Shown here one piece after another: positions 51,979 to 61,433 of a stretch of DNA of 64,000 bases. Numbering within the stretch: position 1 is the first letter of the stretch; each line of letters starts with the position of its first letter. The position numbers and the translations under genes were made by a program. A model generated the notes under the pieces. The model ran no database searches. It was given only the letters and a program-made list of their open reading frames with translations, and had not been told where the DNA came from. The DNA comes from Mesorhizobium sp. 65-26 (lineage in GTDB: Bacteria; Pseudomonadota; Alphaproteobacteria; Rhizobiales; Rhizobiaceae): NCBI GenBank assembly GCA_001899205.1, contig MKVL01000013.1, positions 83,150 to 147,149 of the forward strand, written 5' to 3'.

Positions 51979-52303
51979 GGTCGGCTCCTATCTCTGAGGC
52001 GGCGGCGCGCCGTGGCGGACGACGCTCTAGGTCGCCAACATTGCCTCGACATTACGCGTCCTGGCTCGCCAACCCGCCTGATCCCAAGCGTAGATGGGGG
52101 GCCTCTTTTCCGATTGTTCCGGGTTCGATGGCCCCCGGTGAATCGCCTGGAGGCTTCATCATGAAAGTGGCCCTGAAAACCGGTAGGGTCTTCAGGGCCG
52201 TGCATCGGCACCGCGGAGTGGGGTCAGCACACCGGTAGGGGCATTCCGGTTCCGATGCATCAGTGGACGTCCGGCGCGGGAAGGCCGCCGCCTCGATCAC
52301 GCC
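51979..52303. other. Non-coding stretch between lipoprotein and barrel genes
   Basis: 325 bp. On the plus strand, GGAGG leads to a 25-codon frame (52161-52238, MKVALKTGRVFRAVHRHRGV, then GSAHR) that may be a small ORF. A hairpin CCCTGAA...TTCAGGG lies within it. Nothing else is seen. Confidence 0.4.
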
Positions 52304-52915
52304 CTAGAAGCGGTAGTTGATGCCCGCCTTGAGTTCCTGGCTGTTGATGTCTTTCTTCGACTGGCCGTAGATCGAGGTGGTCTCCACGTCAGGCGTGCGG
52401 ACGTAGTTGTATTCGAGCCGTGCCGACAGGCCACCGGCGAAGCCCTGCTCGACGCCCGCGCCGACCAGGTAGCCGATCCTGCGTTCGTCGGCGCTGTTCA
52501 GGCTGTCGCTCTTGTCGAACTTGGTCAGCGCCACGCCGGCCGTGCCATAGACCAGCGTCTGGTCGAAGCTCAGGCCGGCCTTCGCCTTTGCCGCGGCGCG
52601 CCACTTCTCCTTGAGCGTGCCGCCGGTGACGTCGTGCCTGGTCCCACCCAGGTACGAGCCCTCGATCTCGGCGCCGAACACCGCGGGCCCGGCCTGAATA
52701 TTGTAGCCGGCCTGGATGCCGCCGTCGAAGCCGTTGCCACTCCGGAAGGGGTTCGGTGCCTTCGCGGATGCGATGCCGCCATGAGCGCCGATATAGGCGC
52801 CGCTCCACTGGAAGGCCGGCGGATCATTGTAGGTGGACGTCAGGTCGGCGGCGCGTGCCGCCCCGCTGGAAACGATGGCAAGGCTTGCCAGCACGATCAT
52901 CGTGCGAAAGGACAT
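52304..52915 (-). CDS. Omp25/RopB-like outer-membrane beta-barrel protein
   Basis: A 203-aa protein with a signal peptide (MSFRTMIVLASLAIVSSGAA, cut after ARA). The mature part shows the OMP_b-brl pattern: FQWSGAYIGAHGGIASAKAP then GIQAGYNIQAGPAVFGAEIE and RLEYNYVRTPDVETT, and ends with the aromatic YRF typical of outer-membrane insertion. Related Brucella and rhizobial proteins are abundant surface porin-like or structural barrels. ATG 52915 was chosen over 52942 because it gives the signal peptide. No operon neighbours. Confidence 0.88.
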   Translation of the reverse strand: MSFRTMIVLASLAIVSSGAARAADLTSTYNDPPAFQWSGAYIGAHGGIASAKAPNPFRSGNGFDGGIQAGYNIQAGPAVFGAEIEGSYLGGTRHDVTGGTLKEKWRAAAKAKAGLSFDQTLVYGTAGVALTKFDKSDSLNSADERRIGYLVGAGVEQGFAGGLSARLEYNYVRTPDVETTSIYGQSKKDINSQELKAGINYRF

Positions 52916-53420
52916 GTCAAAACTCCAAACATGCTGGCGCAAGGGACCCCCGATGCGCGCGTTGACTCCCGAGGAGCGTGACCTCTTGGGTGGTCATGCT
53001 CCGGTTCGATGTCTTCCGGCAGCCGCTGCGATCGGCGCTTGCCCGCCCCCGCGCCCTGGGTTCGTCGGTGGCGCGTCCCTGGAAGACGGGCCGTTTCTGA
53101 CAAGTGAAAATTGCGGGCACATTGCGCAAATCCGCAAAGCAAAGAATTTTCCTAGTATTTTCAATAAATTATAGAGAAGTTGTTTACTGTTTCTTAACCA
53201 ATTGCTCGGGGCGCGTCGCCGAACGCCCACGCGCAGTCGTGTCTTCCTGGCCCCTGGGGAACGGGAGGACACGACAAGGAGTTGGTCTTGAGAGCGAATT
53301 GGCACGGCGAGGGCAGCGGCGACGCTCCGCTAACGGTCCGGCAAGAAGAGTATTTTCGTTTCTCGGCGGCTTGTTCCGCGCAATGCCGGCTGTCAGCTGG
53401 CCCGAACAAACAGCCGGATT
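52916..53420. other. Non-coding stretch between barrel and radical SAM genes
   Basis: 505 bp with an AT-rich centre (53130-53190). No gene, RNA or strong dyad is recognised. It contains the barrel gene promoter region. Confidence 0.5.
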
Positions 53421-54518
53421 CTAGACCGATTGCAGTTCTGGAAACTCGGCCTCGCTCACCTCCAGGGACTGTCCCTTGAACCTCGCGAGATTGCCCAAAT
53501 AGACGACGGACTCGTCGAACATGGAGTCGTCGAGTACCGACAGAAATTCCTTATGGTTCTCGTTTCCCTTCAGATGAACCGATCTGCGTCGAAATTCATC
53601 GTCATCGAACGTGCCCCAATTCACCAACTGGCTGAAATAGACGTAGTCGGCGCCGAAGCGGAGCCCGAGCCTTACGAAGTCCGGCATCTCTCTAAAATTG
53701 TTGTTTTGGACGACCATGCTGAACGTCAAGCGCTTCAGGGGCCCATCACGACGAAGGCTCTGCACGAATTCCAGATTCTCCATCAGCCTTTCGAAGCTGC
53801 CACCGCGGCGATTGACCACATAAGTGCCGGCTGTTGCCGCATCGATCGAAATCTCAGCGCTGAGGATCTTGCTCCGGACAGGTTCCGGAATCCGGTCCCA
53901 CATGCGCGGCGTCCACAATTGCGCGTTGGTGTGAATATGCAGGTGCTGGAGCTTGGGCGCGTCCCCCAGCCGCATCGTGCGAAGCCACTGGTTGAAGAAC
54001 GGGCTCCCGAACGCATCACCGGAACCGGTGATGTAGAGATATCTGGCCCCGGGGAGAGCTTCTTTCTCCAGCTTGCTTTGAATGAGGCGAATGGGAACAG
54101 ACTGATCCGATTCAATAATGCGTTCGTGCCGGCAGCTTGGGCAAGAAAGATTGCATGACTTGTCAAACGCACAGTTGATCTCCTGCGGCCCCCAGGGGAG
54201 ATCGGTCAACTCCTGCTCTATGGCCATGCGCATCATCGGGTCCGTAACGTCCTCGGACAACTGTACAGGACCGGATTCCGATTGAAGGAATGGGCATCGG
54301 ATCTTGTGGCAATATGAAAATGAGCCATCCAGGATGGAATGGCGGATCGCCTGCGCTTTCTCGCCGTTCCAGATCTCTGCAACCGACTGTTCTTGCAGAT
54401 TGCCAACCGGCGTTTCCAGCCAGGTTGGGCAACACAGATAGACGTCCCCCTGGGGTTTCTGCCAGCCTGTTACTTCAAACCAAGAGAATGGCTTCGAGCA
54501 AAACAGTCTTGCTGTCAT
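53421..54518 (-). CDS. Radical SAM protein with N-terminal SPASM-like domain
   Basis: A 365-aa protein. The radical SAM cluster motif is CNLSCPSC (CxxxCxxC, about residues 121-128). Before it, residues 8-85 have a SPASM-like pattern: GDVYLCCPTWLETPVGNLQE then SVAEIWNGEKAQAIR and YCHKIRCPFLQ, with Cys for an extra iron-sulfur cluster. In most SPASM proteins that domain follows the radical SAM domain, so its N-terminal place is unusual. It is divergent from two glycosyltransferase-like genes, suggesting a glycan or small-molecule modification role. Confidence 0.8.
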   Translation of the reverse strand: MTARLFCSKPFSWFEVTGWQKPQGDVYLCCPTWLETPVGNLQEQSVAEIWNGEKAQAIRHSILDGSFSYCHKIRCPFLQSESGPVQLSEDVTDPMMRMAIEQELTDLPWGPQEINCAFDKSCNLSCPSCRHERIIESDQSVPIRLIQSKLEKEALPGARYLYITGSGDAFGSPFFNQWLRTMRLGDAPKLQHLHIHTNAQLWTPRMWDRIPEPVRSKILSAEISIDAATAGTYVVNRRGGSFERLMENLEFVQSLRRDGPLKRLTFSMVVQNNNFREMPDFVRLGLRFGADYVYFSQLVNWGTFDDDEFRRRSVHLKGNENHKEFLSVLDDSMFDESVVYLGNLARFKGQSLEVSEAEFPELQSV

Positions 54519-54820
54519 TGCAGTTCTTTCTCAAGGCAGGAGAGAAGACTACATGGTCAGACGGAACTCAGCCGCGACTTTTGCAGCCGGCAAATGAGCT
54601 TTGGGCCGAATATCAGTCCGCGATAATGGATTGTCAATCCGGCAGCCGCCGCACTGCCTGCAAGGGATGGCCGGCCCGGCGTGGCCCCTGGTGCCGTGCG
54701 CAGGAGCGTCGTCGTTGCCCTGACCCCATCGAATGGCGTAGACAGGACAGGGGTTTGGTCTTGGGGACATGCTGGCGCGTGACGCGCGGTGGCGGCGCCC
54801 GAGGCCTTCGGGAGCGGGCC
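54519..54820. other. Divergent spacer between radical SAM gene and glycosyltransferase genes
   Basis: 302 bp of divergent intergenic sequence with no gene. It should contain both promoters. No clear dyad was recognised. Confidence 0.45.
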
Positions 54821-55756
54821 TTGCGAATAGTCTATTTCCACTCGGATACCCATCCCTACGACAAGGCGATCTATCCTGGCGTCGGGCCGGCCTTCGCCAG
54901 GCCTCTCGGCTGGGAGACCAGGCCCATCAGCCGCATCGGCGAGGATGACTACGACCTGGCTGTTGTCGATCACCGTATCGAAGCCGGCGACGCCGAGCGG
55001 CTGCGAATGCATCTTTCGCTTCCCGCCGGCCAGCGCCAGCCGATCTTCTTCCGTGTCAGCGACTCGGTCATGCCCGAGACCAGCAATCCCAATGTCAGGC
55101 TCATCTTCGATCATGCCGATCATCCCGGCGTTCACTACGCCACCACCTACGAGCCGGCGGGTCCGATGCTGGCGTTCACCAGGACGCTCGCCGTCTCCCG
55201 CGTCGCCCTTCTGCCTTACGCCTACGACGTCACGCGCGAGGTCGAGCTTCCCCTTGATACGCGACGGCGGAGGATCTTCCTGTCCGGCAGCAATTCGTCA
55301 CGCCTCTATCCGCCCCGGCATGCCTTGCGGCGTGCCCGTCGCTGGAACCCGGTGCTGCGATGGTGTGTCTTCGATCTGAAGCATCCCGGCTATCCCGAAC
55401 ACGGCAGGCCGCCACGGCATGATGTCACCCACGCCCGCTTCATCGGCCTTGCGTCGCGCTTCACGCACTTCTTCCTGTGCGGCACCCGCTACAATGTCGA
55501 GCTGATGAAATATGTCGAATGCGCCTATGCGGGGTGCGTGCCGGTGGGCATTCCAGCCGGGTCGCTGAGCGCGGCCGCCATGCAGCCGTTTCGACCCTAC
55601 ACGGCGCGCACGTTCGATCTGGTGGCCGACATCAGGGAGGCGCTGTCCGCGCTCGAGCGGCGCGCGGCGGCTTACCGGGCCGCGATGCGCGCGCTGCGCG
55701 CTCCGGAACGGATCGTCGACGATTTCGTCGCCCAGGCGACGGGACCTCGCGCATGA
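54821..55756 (+). CDS. Putative glycosyltransferase (exostosin-like)
   Basis: A 311-aa protein. A C-terminal half with RFIGLASRFTHFFLCGTRYN, VELMKYVECAYAGCVPVGIP and AGSLSAAAMQPF resembles the nucleotide-sugar region of exostosin or group 1-like transferases. The N-terminal part, RIVYFHSDTHPYDKAIYPGV, is a Rossmann-like start. The assigned start is TTG 54821 after GGAGCGGG; longer frames upstream have no support. Its end overlaps the next gene (ATGA). Substrate is unknown. Confidence 0.62.
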   Translation: MRIVYFHSDTHPYDKAIYPGVGPAFARPLGWETRPISRIGEDDYDLAVVDHRIEAGDAERLRMHLSLPAGQRQPIFFRVSDSVMPETSNPNVRLIFDHADHPGVHYATTYEPAGPMLAFTRTLAVSRVALLPYAYDVTREVELPLDTRRRRIFLSGSNSSRLYPPRHALRRARRWNPVLRWCVFDLKHPGYPEHGRPPRHDVTHARFIGLASRFTHFFLCGTRYNVELMKYVECAYAGCVPVGIPAGSLSAAAMQPFRPYTARTFDLVADIREALSALERRAAAYRAAMRALRAPERIVDDFVAQATGPRA

Positions 55757-56589
55757 CGGAGACGATCGCGAGGGACGGCCCGGCACCAGCCATCGAACCT
55801 GTCGTCAACGCTTTGTGGATCGGCGATGCCCTGCATGACATCCATGCGGCCTGCCTGCGTTCCTTCGTCCTGGCGGGCCATCGCATGGTGCTGCACTGCT
55901 ACGATATTCCCGGCAATGTGCCGTCGGGCGTGGAACTCGCCGACGCATCGAGGCTGATGCCCAGGGAACGGATTGTCTACTACCGGTCGAACGGTAGCCC
56001 GTCGCTGTTCTCCAACCTCTACCGGATGAAGATCCTCGAGGCCGGGCTGGGGCTCTACGTCGATTGCGACGTGTTCTGTCTCAAGCCTATCCCGCGGCAG
56101 GACTACATATTCGGCTATCAGGCGAACGACCAGCTCAACGGCGCCGTGCTTAAGCTGCCCGTGGAATGCCCGATGCTGGTCGAGGGTCTCAAGATGACGG
56201 AGGATCCCCACTACATCGCACCGTGGCTTGGACGTGAGAGACGCGCATGGTACCGCCTGCGCAAGGCGGTCGGCCTTCCGGTCCACATTTCGCACTATCC
56301 CTGGGGCAAGCTTGGACCGGAAGCGGTCACCCACCTCGCCAAGACCACCGGCGCCATCAGCCACGCGGCGCCCATCGACGTCTTCTATCCGATCCTCCAC
56401 TCACAGGTCACGCTGCTGCTCGACCCGCAACTTGCGCTGTCTGACATCGCGACGTCGCGGACCTTGTGTATCCATCTGTTCGACAACGTTCTCGCCAAGT
56501 GGATGGGAGGACGCGCCGTGCCGCCGACCTCGCCGCTTGGCCGGATGCTCGATCGCTGCGGCATTCCGGTCGCTGCCGGAGGGCGCTGA
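55753..56589 (+). CDS. Glycosyltransferase with DXD (Gly_transf_sug family)
   Basis: A 278-aa glycosyltransferase. The DXD is intact in GLYVDCDVFCLKPI, preceded by LFSNLYRMKILEAG, as in the Gly_transf_sug/Och1-like family. It has no membrane helix, so it is probably cytoplasmic and acts on lipid-linked or nucleotide-linked sugars. ATG 55753 overlaps the previous stop (ATGA). Together with the upstream gene and the divergent radical SAM protein it may build or modify a surface glycan. Confidence 0.76.
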   Translation: MTETIARDGPAPAIEPVVNALWIGDALHDIHAACLRSFVLAGHRMVLHCYDIPGNVPSGVELADASRLMPRERIVYYRSNGSPSLFSNLYRMKILEAGLGLYVDCDVFCLKPIPRQDYIFGYQANDQLNGAVLKLPVECPMLVEGLKMTEDPHYIAPWLGRERRAWYRLRKAVGLPVHISHYPWGKLGPEAVTHLAKTTGAISHAAPIDVFYPILHSQVTLLLDPQLALSDIATSRTLCIHLFDNVLAKWMGGRAVPPTSPLGRMLDRCGIPVAAGGR

Positions 56590-56682
56590 TCCGCTGCGGG
56601 TCACCGTTCGGCTTGATGCCGGGCGGCCGAGTGCGTATCTCTGGTCCGTGTTCCCGAATCGGGAATTGTCCGGAGGCAGGCC

Positions 56683-56946
56683 TTGTCCGCATTGACGCGC
56701 TTTCTCGGCGACACGCCGTTCAGGGTGCTCCTGAAGCTGCTGGTGGTGTCGTTTCTCGTTGGCATCGTCATGACCACGTTCGGCTGGACGCCGTACGATG
56801 TGCTCTATGGCATCCGCAAGTTCTTCGTCGATCTGTGGAACCTTGGCTTCCACGCCATCGACCGTTTCCTCGGCTATATCCTGCTCGGCGCGGCGATCGT
56901 CGTGCCGGCCTTCGTCCTGCTCAGGATCGCCAATTATCGGAAGTAG
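56683..56946 (+). CDS. DUF6460-like small membrane protein
   Basis: An 87-aa membrane protein with two hydrophobic segments (LLKLLVVSFLVGIVMTTFGW and FLGYILLGAAIVVPAFVLLR). Known as a conserved rhizobial hypothetical type (DUF6460). The start is TTG 56683. Function is unknown. It is convergent with the histone-deacetylase-family gene. Confidence 0.66.
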   Translation: MSALTRFLGDTPFRVLLKLLVVSFLVGIVMTTFGWTPYDVLYGIRKFFVDLWNLGFHAIDRFLGYILLGAAIVVPAFVLLRIANYRK

Positions 56947-56961
56947 GGCGGACGCCGTTCT

Positions 56962-57864
56962 TCAGGCGTGGCTGGACGCCGCCTCGAACAGGATGGCGTG
57001 ACGGGCCGCGAGCGCCGCGACATCGGTCGAATAGCCGCCGCCGATGACGCCGCACACGGGTATGCCGATCCGCTGGAAATAGCCGATCACCATGCTGTCG
57101 CGGGCCCGCAAGCCCGCGTCGGTTAGCGCCAGTCGGCCCAGCCGATCCTCGGCGTGGACGTCGACGCCGGCATTGTAGAAGACAATGTCCCAGGGCCCGC
57201 CCTCGCCGAGGCGCGGCAGAATATCCTCCAGCCGATCGAGATAGGCGGCATCGCCGGTGCCGTCGGGCAGCGCGATGTCGAGGTCGGACGCGATCTTGCG
57301 GACGGGATAGTTGCGATCGCCATGCATCGAGAAGGTGAAGACGCGCGGATCGCCGGCGAGTATGTCGGCGGTGCCGTCGCCCTGGTGCACGTCGAGGTCG
57401 ACGACCAGCACCTTGCGGACGGCGCCCTCGGCCAGAAGTGTGAGCGACGCGACGGCAACGTCGTTGAAGGTGCAGAAGCCAGCGCCTTGCGCGCGCCTGG
57501 CATGGTGGCTGCCGCCGGCGGCGTTGCAGGCGATGCCGTGCAGTAGCGCCAGCCGCGCCGCCAGCAGCGTGCCGCCGGTGGCCAACTGCGCGCGCAGCGA
57601 AACGCGCTCGCTGACTGGAAAGCCGATCTCGCGCTCGATCGTCCTCGGCACCGTGCAGGCCAGCACCTGTTCGACGTAGTCCGTCGCATGGGCAAGCCCC
57701 AAAGAGGCGACGGGCGCCGGCTCGGGCATGCTCAGCGCCCCGGGTACCGCCAGTCCGCGCGCCAGCAACGTCTCCATCAGCAGTGGATACTTGCTCATCG
57801 GGAAGCGATGGTTGACGGCGAAGCCGGCATCGTAGTCGGGGTGATGGACGATCTGCAGCGGCAT
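56962..57864 (-). CDS. Histone deacetylase family amidohydrolase
   Basis: A 300-aa arginase-fold zinc hydrolase. Active-site blocks: GGSHHARRAQGAGFCTFND (His-His and cavity), VLVVDLDVHQGDGTADILAG (zinc Asp and His), FTFSMHGDRNYP and GVIGGGYS. In bacteria the family includes acetoin-utilisation AcuC, acetylpolyamine hydrolases and acylamide hydrolases; substrate is not determinable. ATG 57864 gives MPLQIVHHPDYDAGF, the typical start. It is divergent from a MATE exporter. Confidence 0.85.
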   Translation of the reverse strand: MPLQIVHHPDYDAGFAVNHRFPMSKYPLLMETLLARGLAVPGALSMPEPAPVASLGLAHATDYVEQVLACTVPRTIEREIGFPVSERVSLRAQLATGGTLLAARLALLHGIACNAAGGSHHARRAQGAGFCTFNDVAVASLTLLAEGAVRKVLVVDLDVHQGDGTADILAGDPRVFTFSMHGDRNYPVRKIASDLDIALPDGTGDAAYLDRLEDILPRLGEGGPWDIVFYNAGVDVHAEDRLGRLALTDAGLRARDSMVIGYFQRIGIPVCGVIGGGYSTDVAALAARHAILFEAASSHA

Positions 57865-57970
57865 GAAGTGGTGGAATTCGTTTGGCCGCTCGGGTAGGCG
57901 ATTGCGCGGTAACGCCAAATTGGGGCAGATCGACTGTCCGATCAAGCCGCAATCAGCCAGGAAGCAGTCC

Positions 57971-59311
57971 TTGAACGAGGGACCGACCCAAGCCACCGCG
58001 AGACATTTCATCGTCACCAACAGATCGGTGCTGGCCATCGCCGTGCCGATGACGCTCGCCTATCTGACGACGCCGCTTCTCGGCATTGTCGACACGGCGG
58101 TGGTCGGCCAGTTCGGCGACGCCGCGCTGCTCGGCGGCCTTGCCGCCGGCGCGCTGGCGTTCGACCTGGTCTTCACCACCTTCAACTTTCTGCGCTCGGG
58201 AACGACGGGCTTGGTCGCGCAAGCCTTCGGACGGGGCGACCAGTTGGAGGAGCAGGCGGTGTTCTGGCGTGCCGTGCTGGTCGCGGTCGTCGCCGGGGTC
58301 ATATTGGCTGCGCTGGCTCCGCTCCTTGCCGAGGCCGGTCGATGGTTCATGGGTGCGGGCCCTCGTGTCAGCGAGGCGATGAGCGTCTACATCCACATCC
58401 GCATGCTGGCCACGCCCTTCTCGCTGATCAATTACGCCGTGCTCGGTTATGTGCTGGGCAGGGGTGAGGGCAGGCTCGGCCTGATGCTCCAGGCGGTGCT
58501 CAACGGCGTCAACATAGTGCTCTGCTTCCTGCTCGGGCTGGAGCTCGGCTGGGGCGTCGCCGGTGTCGCCTGGGCAACGGTCATCGGCGAGTTCGCCGCC
58601 ACCATCCTGGGCCTAGCGATCGTCATCCGGCGGTTCCGGTCAGCCCCGCCATTGCCGCGCGGCCGGATCCTCGACATGCCGGCCTTGCGGCGCATGCTGT
58701 CGCTCAACCGCGACATCATGATCCGCTCCTTCTCGCTGCTTGCCGCTTTCGCGCTGTTCACACGTCAGGGCGCGCAGTTCGGTACGGTGACGCTCGCCGC
58801 CAATGCGGTGCTGATGAATTTCTTCCTCATCGCCGGCTATTTCCTCGACGGCTTCGCCACCGCCGCCGAACAGCTCGCCGGCCGCGCCATCGGCGCCCAT
58901 GCCGCGGCCCCCTTCCGTCAGGCCGTGCGGCTGACGCTGATCTGGGGGTTCGGCCTCGCGGCTACTGCGACGCTGGTGCTGCTGTTCGGCGGCGCCCCTT
59001 TGGTCGCGCTGGTCACGACGTCAGCGGAGGTACGTTCCGTCGCCGATACCTATCTGCCATGGGCCGCGTTCACGGCGTTGAGCGGCGTGCTGGCCTTTCA
59101 GATGGATGGCGTCTTCATCGGCGCGACGTGGTCGCGAGACATGCGCAACATGATGCTGCTGTCGTTGCTGGCCTTCGTCGCCGCGCTGGTCTCGCTGGCC
59201 CCGGCTTTCGGCAACAGCGGCCTCTGGGCGGCACTGCACGTCTTCCTGCTGACCCGTGGCTTCAGCCTGTTCGCCATACTCAGGTTGCGGGTTCGCACAG
59301 CCTTCAGCTGA
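57971..59311 (+). CDS. MATE family efflux transporter (DinF-like)
   Basis: A 446-aa inner-membrane exporter of twelve helices. VLAIAVPMTLAYLTTPLLGI then VDTAVVGQFGDAALLGGLAA is the first MATE block, and the second half repeats it (HAAAPFRQAVRLTLIWGFGL). The reading frame begins at 57863, but TTG 57971 gives the usual family length and leaves a promoter gap to the divergent amidohydrolase gene. It would export cationic drugs or metabolites in exchange for Na+ or H+. It is convergent with pyrD. Confidence 0.82.
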   Translation: MNEGPTQATARHFIVTNRSVLAIAVPMTLAYLTTPLLGIVDTAVVGQFGDAALLGGLAAGALAFDLVFTTFNFLRSGTTGLVAQAFGRGDQLEEQAVFWRAVLVAVVAGVILAALAPLLAEAGRWFMGAGPRVSEAMSVYIHIRMLATPFSLINYAVLGYVLGRGEGRLGLMLQAVLNGVNIVLCFLLGLELGWGVAGVAWATVIGEFAATILGLAIVIRRFRSAPPLPRGRILDMPALRRMLSLNRDIMIRSFSLLAAFALFTRQGAQFGTVTLAANAVLMNFFLIAGYFLDGFATAAEQLAGRAIGAHAAAPFRQAVRLTLIWGFGLAATATLVLLFGGAPLVALVTTSAEVRSVADTYLPWAAFTALSGVLAFQMDGVFIGATWSRDMRNMMLLSLLAFVAALVSLAPAFGNSGLWAALHVFLLTRGFSLFAILRLRVRTAFS

Positions 59312-60377
59312 GCGGCCTGGACACCCATTTATCGAGGCCGGTGTCGCGCAGCTCGCTGATCGATTTCAGTCCCTCGCGAGCGGCGAAGCGGGTGAGACCG
59401 GCCACGATGCGGCCGGGCAATGCCGGCCCGGCATAGATCATGCCGGTATAGAGTTGGACGAGATCGGCGCCGGCGCGGATCTTCTCCAGCGCGGTGTCGG
59501 CGCTGTCGACGCCGCCGACACCGATGATGGCCATGTCCGGCCCGAGCAGCCTGCGCATCCTGGCCAGCACCGCCGTCGAGCGCTCGAACAACGGCTTTCC
59601 GGAAAGGCCGCCGGTTTCGGCGCTGGCTTGGCGCAGTCCGGCGCGGGAAAGCGTGGTGTTGGAGACGATGACGCCGTCGAGTCGCTTGTCCGCCACCTCG
59701 GCGGCGATGTCTTCCAGTTCGGCCTCGACGAGGTCCGGCGCGATCTTCAGGAAGACCGGAGGTCTCGTCGTGGCAGAGGCACGCGCCGCCATCACGCGCG
59801 TCAGCAATTCGTCGAGCTGCTCGCGCGCCTGCATGTTGCGCAGGCCGGGCGTGTTCGGCGAGGAGATGTTGACGGTGAGATAGCTGGCATGGGGTGCGAA
59901 ACGACGGACGCCGCGCTCATAGTCGCCGACGCGATCAGCGCTATCCTTGTTGGCGCCGATATTGACCCCGACTATGCCCGGCCTGCCCTTGCGCGCGGCA
60001 AGGCGCCGCTCGGCGGCGTCATGGCCCTCATTGTTGAAGCCCAGGCGGTTGATCACCGCGTCGTCGGCCGTCAGCCGGAAGATGCGCGGCTTCGGATTGC
60101 CTGCCTGCGGCAGCGGCGTGATCGTGCCGACCTCGGCGAAACCGAAGCCGAGGCCGAGCAGCGCGTCCGGCACCTCGGCGTTCTTGTCGTAGCCGGCCGC
60201 CATGCCGAGCGGGTTCGGGAAATCGAGGCCGCACAGCCGCACCTTGAGGCGCGCATCCGCGGGCGCGCGGCCGGCAACCGGCAGGCCGCATTTCAGCGCC
60301 TTGATCGACAGGCCGTGCGCGGTTTCTGGATCGAACGCGAAAAGCAGCGTCCGGCCGAGCCTGTCGAGCGCGCTCAT
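59304..60377 (-). CDS. pyrD: Dihydroorotate dehydrogenase, quinone-dependent (class 2)
   Basis: A 357-aa FMN enzyme for pyrimidine synthesis. The N-terminal helical membrane-binding extension (MSALDRLGRTLLFAFDPETA) is class 2. FMN and substrate blocks: NPLGMAAGYDKNAEVPDALL, TPLPQAGNPKPRIFRL, INRLGFNNEG, YLTVNISSPNTPGLR, VIVSNTT and IIGVGGVDSA. The start is ATG 60377, overlapping the DUF952 stop (ATGA). It overlaps the MATE gene end by 8 bp. Confidence 0.95.
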   Translation of the reverse strand: MSALDRLGRTLLFAFDPETAHGLSIKALKCGLPVAGRAPADARLKVRLCGLDFPNPLGMAAGYDKNAEVPDALLGLGFGFAEVGTITPLPQAGNPKPRIFRLTADDAVINRLGFNNEGHDAAERRLAARKGRPGIVGVNIGANKDSADRVGDYERGVRRFAPHASYLTVNISSPNTPGLRNMQAREQLDELLTRVMAARASATTRPPVFLKIAPDLVEAELEDIAAEVADKRLDGVIVSNTTLSRAGLRQASAETGGLSGKPLFERSTAVLARMRRLLGPDMAIIGVGGVDSADTALEKIRAGADLVQLYTGMIYAGPALPGRIVAGLTRFAAREGLKSISELRDTGLDKWVSRPLS

Positions 60378-60724
60378 TCGGCCTCCAGCGCGGAGAAGCG
60401 GTGGGCTCCGTCGTCGCCGAGCGGCATTGGCCTGACCCAGAGAACGGCGCCGAGGTCGAGCGGGGCATAGAGATGCGGGAACAGCGCGCCGCCGCGCGAG
60501 ACCTCGTATTTCAGCGCGTCGCCCAGTCGTGCGCCGTCGATGGCGATCAGCAGCAGGTCGGCCTGGCCGGCGAAATGCCGGGCCGCGGTCTCGCGGACCT
60601 GGCTCGCGGTCGAGAAATGGATGAAGCCGTCGGCGACGTCGATCGGTGCGCCTGTAAAGCGGCCGATGCTTTCGGCTTCGCGCCAAAGGGCTTCGGGGGC
60701 GATCTTGTAGACAATCCGGGACAT
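60374..60724 (-). CDS. DUF952 family protein
   Basis: A 116-aa protein with the DUF952 pattern: YKIAPEALWREAESIGRFTG then DGFIHFSTASQVRETAARHF and KYEVSRGGALFPHLYAPLDL. The family is related to ADP-ribosyl transferase-like folds but has no settled function. It is upstream of pyrD with a 4-base overlap, a common pairing in Rhizobiales (family knowledge). ATG 60724. Confidence 0.88.
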   Translation of the reverse strand: MSRIVYKIAPEALWREAESIGRFTGAPIDVADGFIHFSTASQVRETAARHFAGQADLLLIAIDGARLGDALKYEVSRGGALFPHLYAPLDLGAVLWVRPMPLGDDGAHRFSALEAE

Positions 60725-60880
60725 GGCAGCGCTATAGTCCGAACAGGGCGTGCCGGGAAGGGCATGCAACTCCGAAAAAGTCGCGCCACCGCGGGGCGCC
60801 CAGCTGCAAGGAGCGGAACGCCTTCGCATTTCCGGCGCAAAACTGTGGTACGTTGCCTCAACAGCACATGGAGGAACGAC

Positions 60881-61315
60881 ATGCGTCTGCAGCACATCCT
60901 GATTCCCGCCGCGCTGGTTTCGATGGTGGCGGCATCGGCCCAGTCCGAGGAAACCGAACGCTACCGGCTCGAGAAATCGGCCACGGGTTACGTGCGCATG
61001 GACACCCAGACCGGCGCGATGTCGCTTTGCGAGGAGCGCTCCGGCCAGCTCGTCTGCAAGATGGCCGCCGATGAACGCGCGGCCTTCCAGGATGAGATCG
61101 ACCGTCTGCAGACCTCGGTCAAGGCCTTGGACGATCGGGTCGCCAAGCTCGAGAATTCACTTTCCGCGCGTGTCGAATCCTCCCTGCCCAGCGAGGAGGA
61201 TTTCAACAAGACGATGAGCTACATGGAGCGCTTCATGCGCGGCGTCATGGGCATAGTGAAGGACATGAACAAGGACAGCGGCGACAGCGCCAAGCCTGAT
61301 CCGCAAAAGACCTGA
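60881..61315 (+). CDS. Hypothetical exported coiled-coil protein
   Basis: A 144-aa protein with a signal peptide (MRLQHILIPAALVSMVAASA, cut after SAQS). The mature N-terminus, RYRLEKSATGYVRMDTQTGA then MSLCEERSGQLVCKMAADER, is a conserved small block with two Cys. A coiled coil follows (DEIDRLQTSVKALDDRVAKL). GGAGG precedes the ATG by 6 bp. Such proteins are conserved in rhizobia without known function. Confidence 0.7.
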   Translation: MRLQHILIPAALVSMVAASAQSEETERYRLEKSATGYVRMDTQTGAMSLCEERSGQLVCKMAADERAAFQDEIDRLQTSVKALDDRVAKLENSLSARVESSLPSEEDFNKTMSYMERFMRGVMGIVKDMNKDSGDSAKPDPQKT

Positions 61316-61433
61316 AGCTGGGGAAAAGACAGGCCCCGGCCGTTGCCGCTTGAAAAGCGCGCGCATCGCCGCATAATCTTCGACTGGTCCCGTAAAAACA
61401 GAAGCTTATCAATGGGATTCGGGGGAGGAATAC

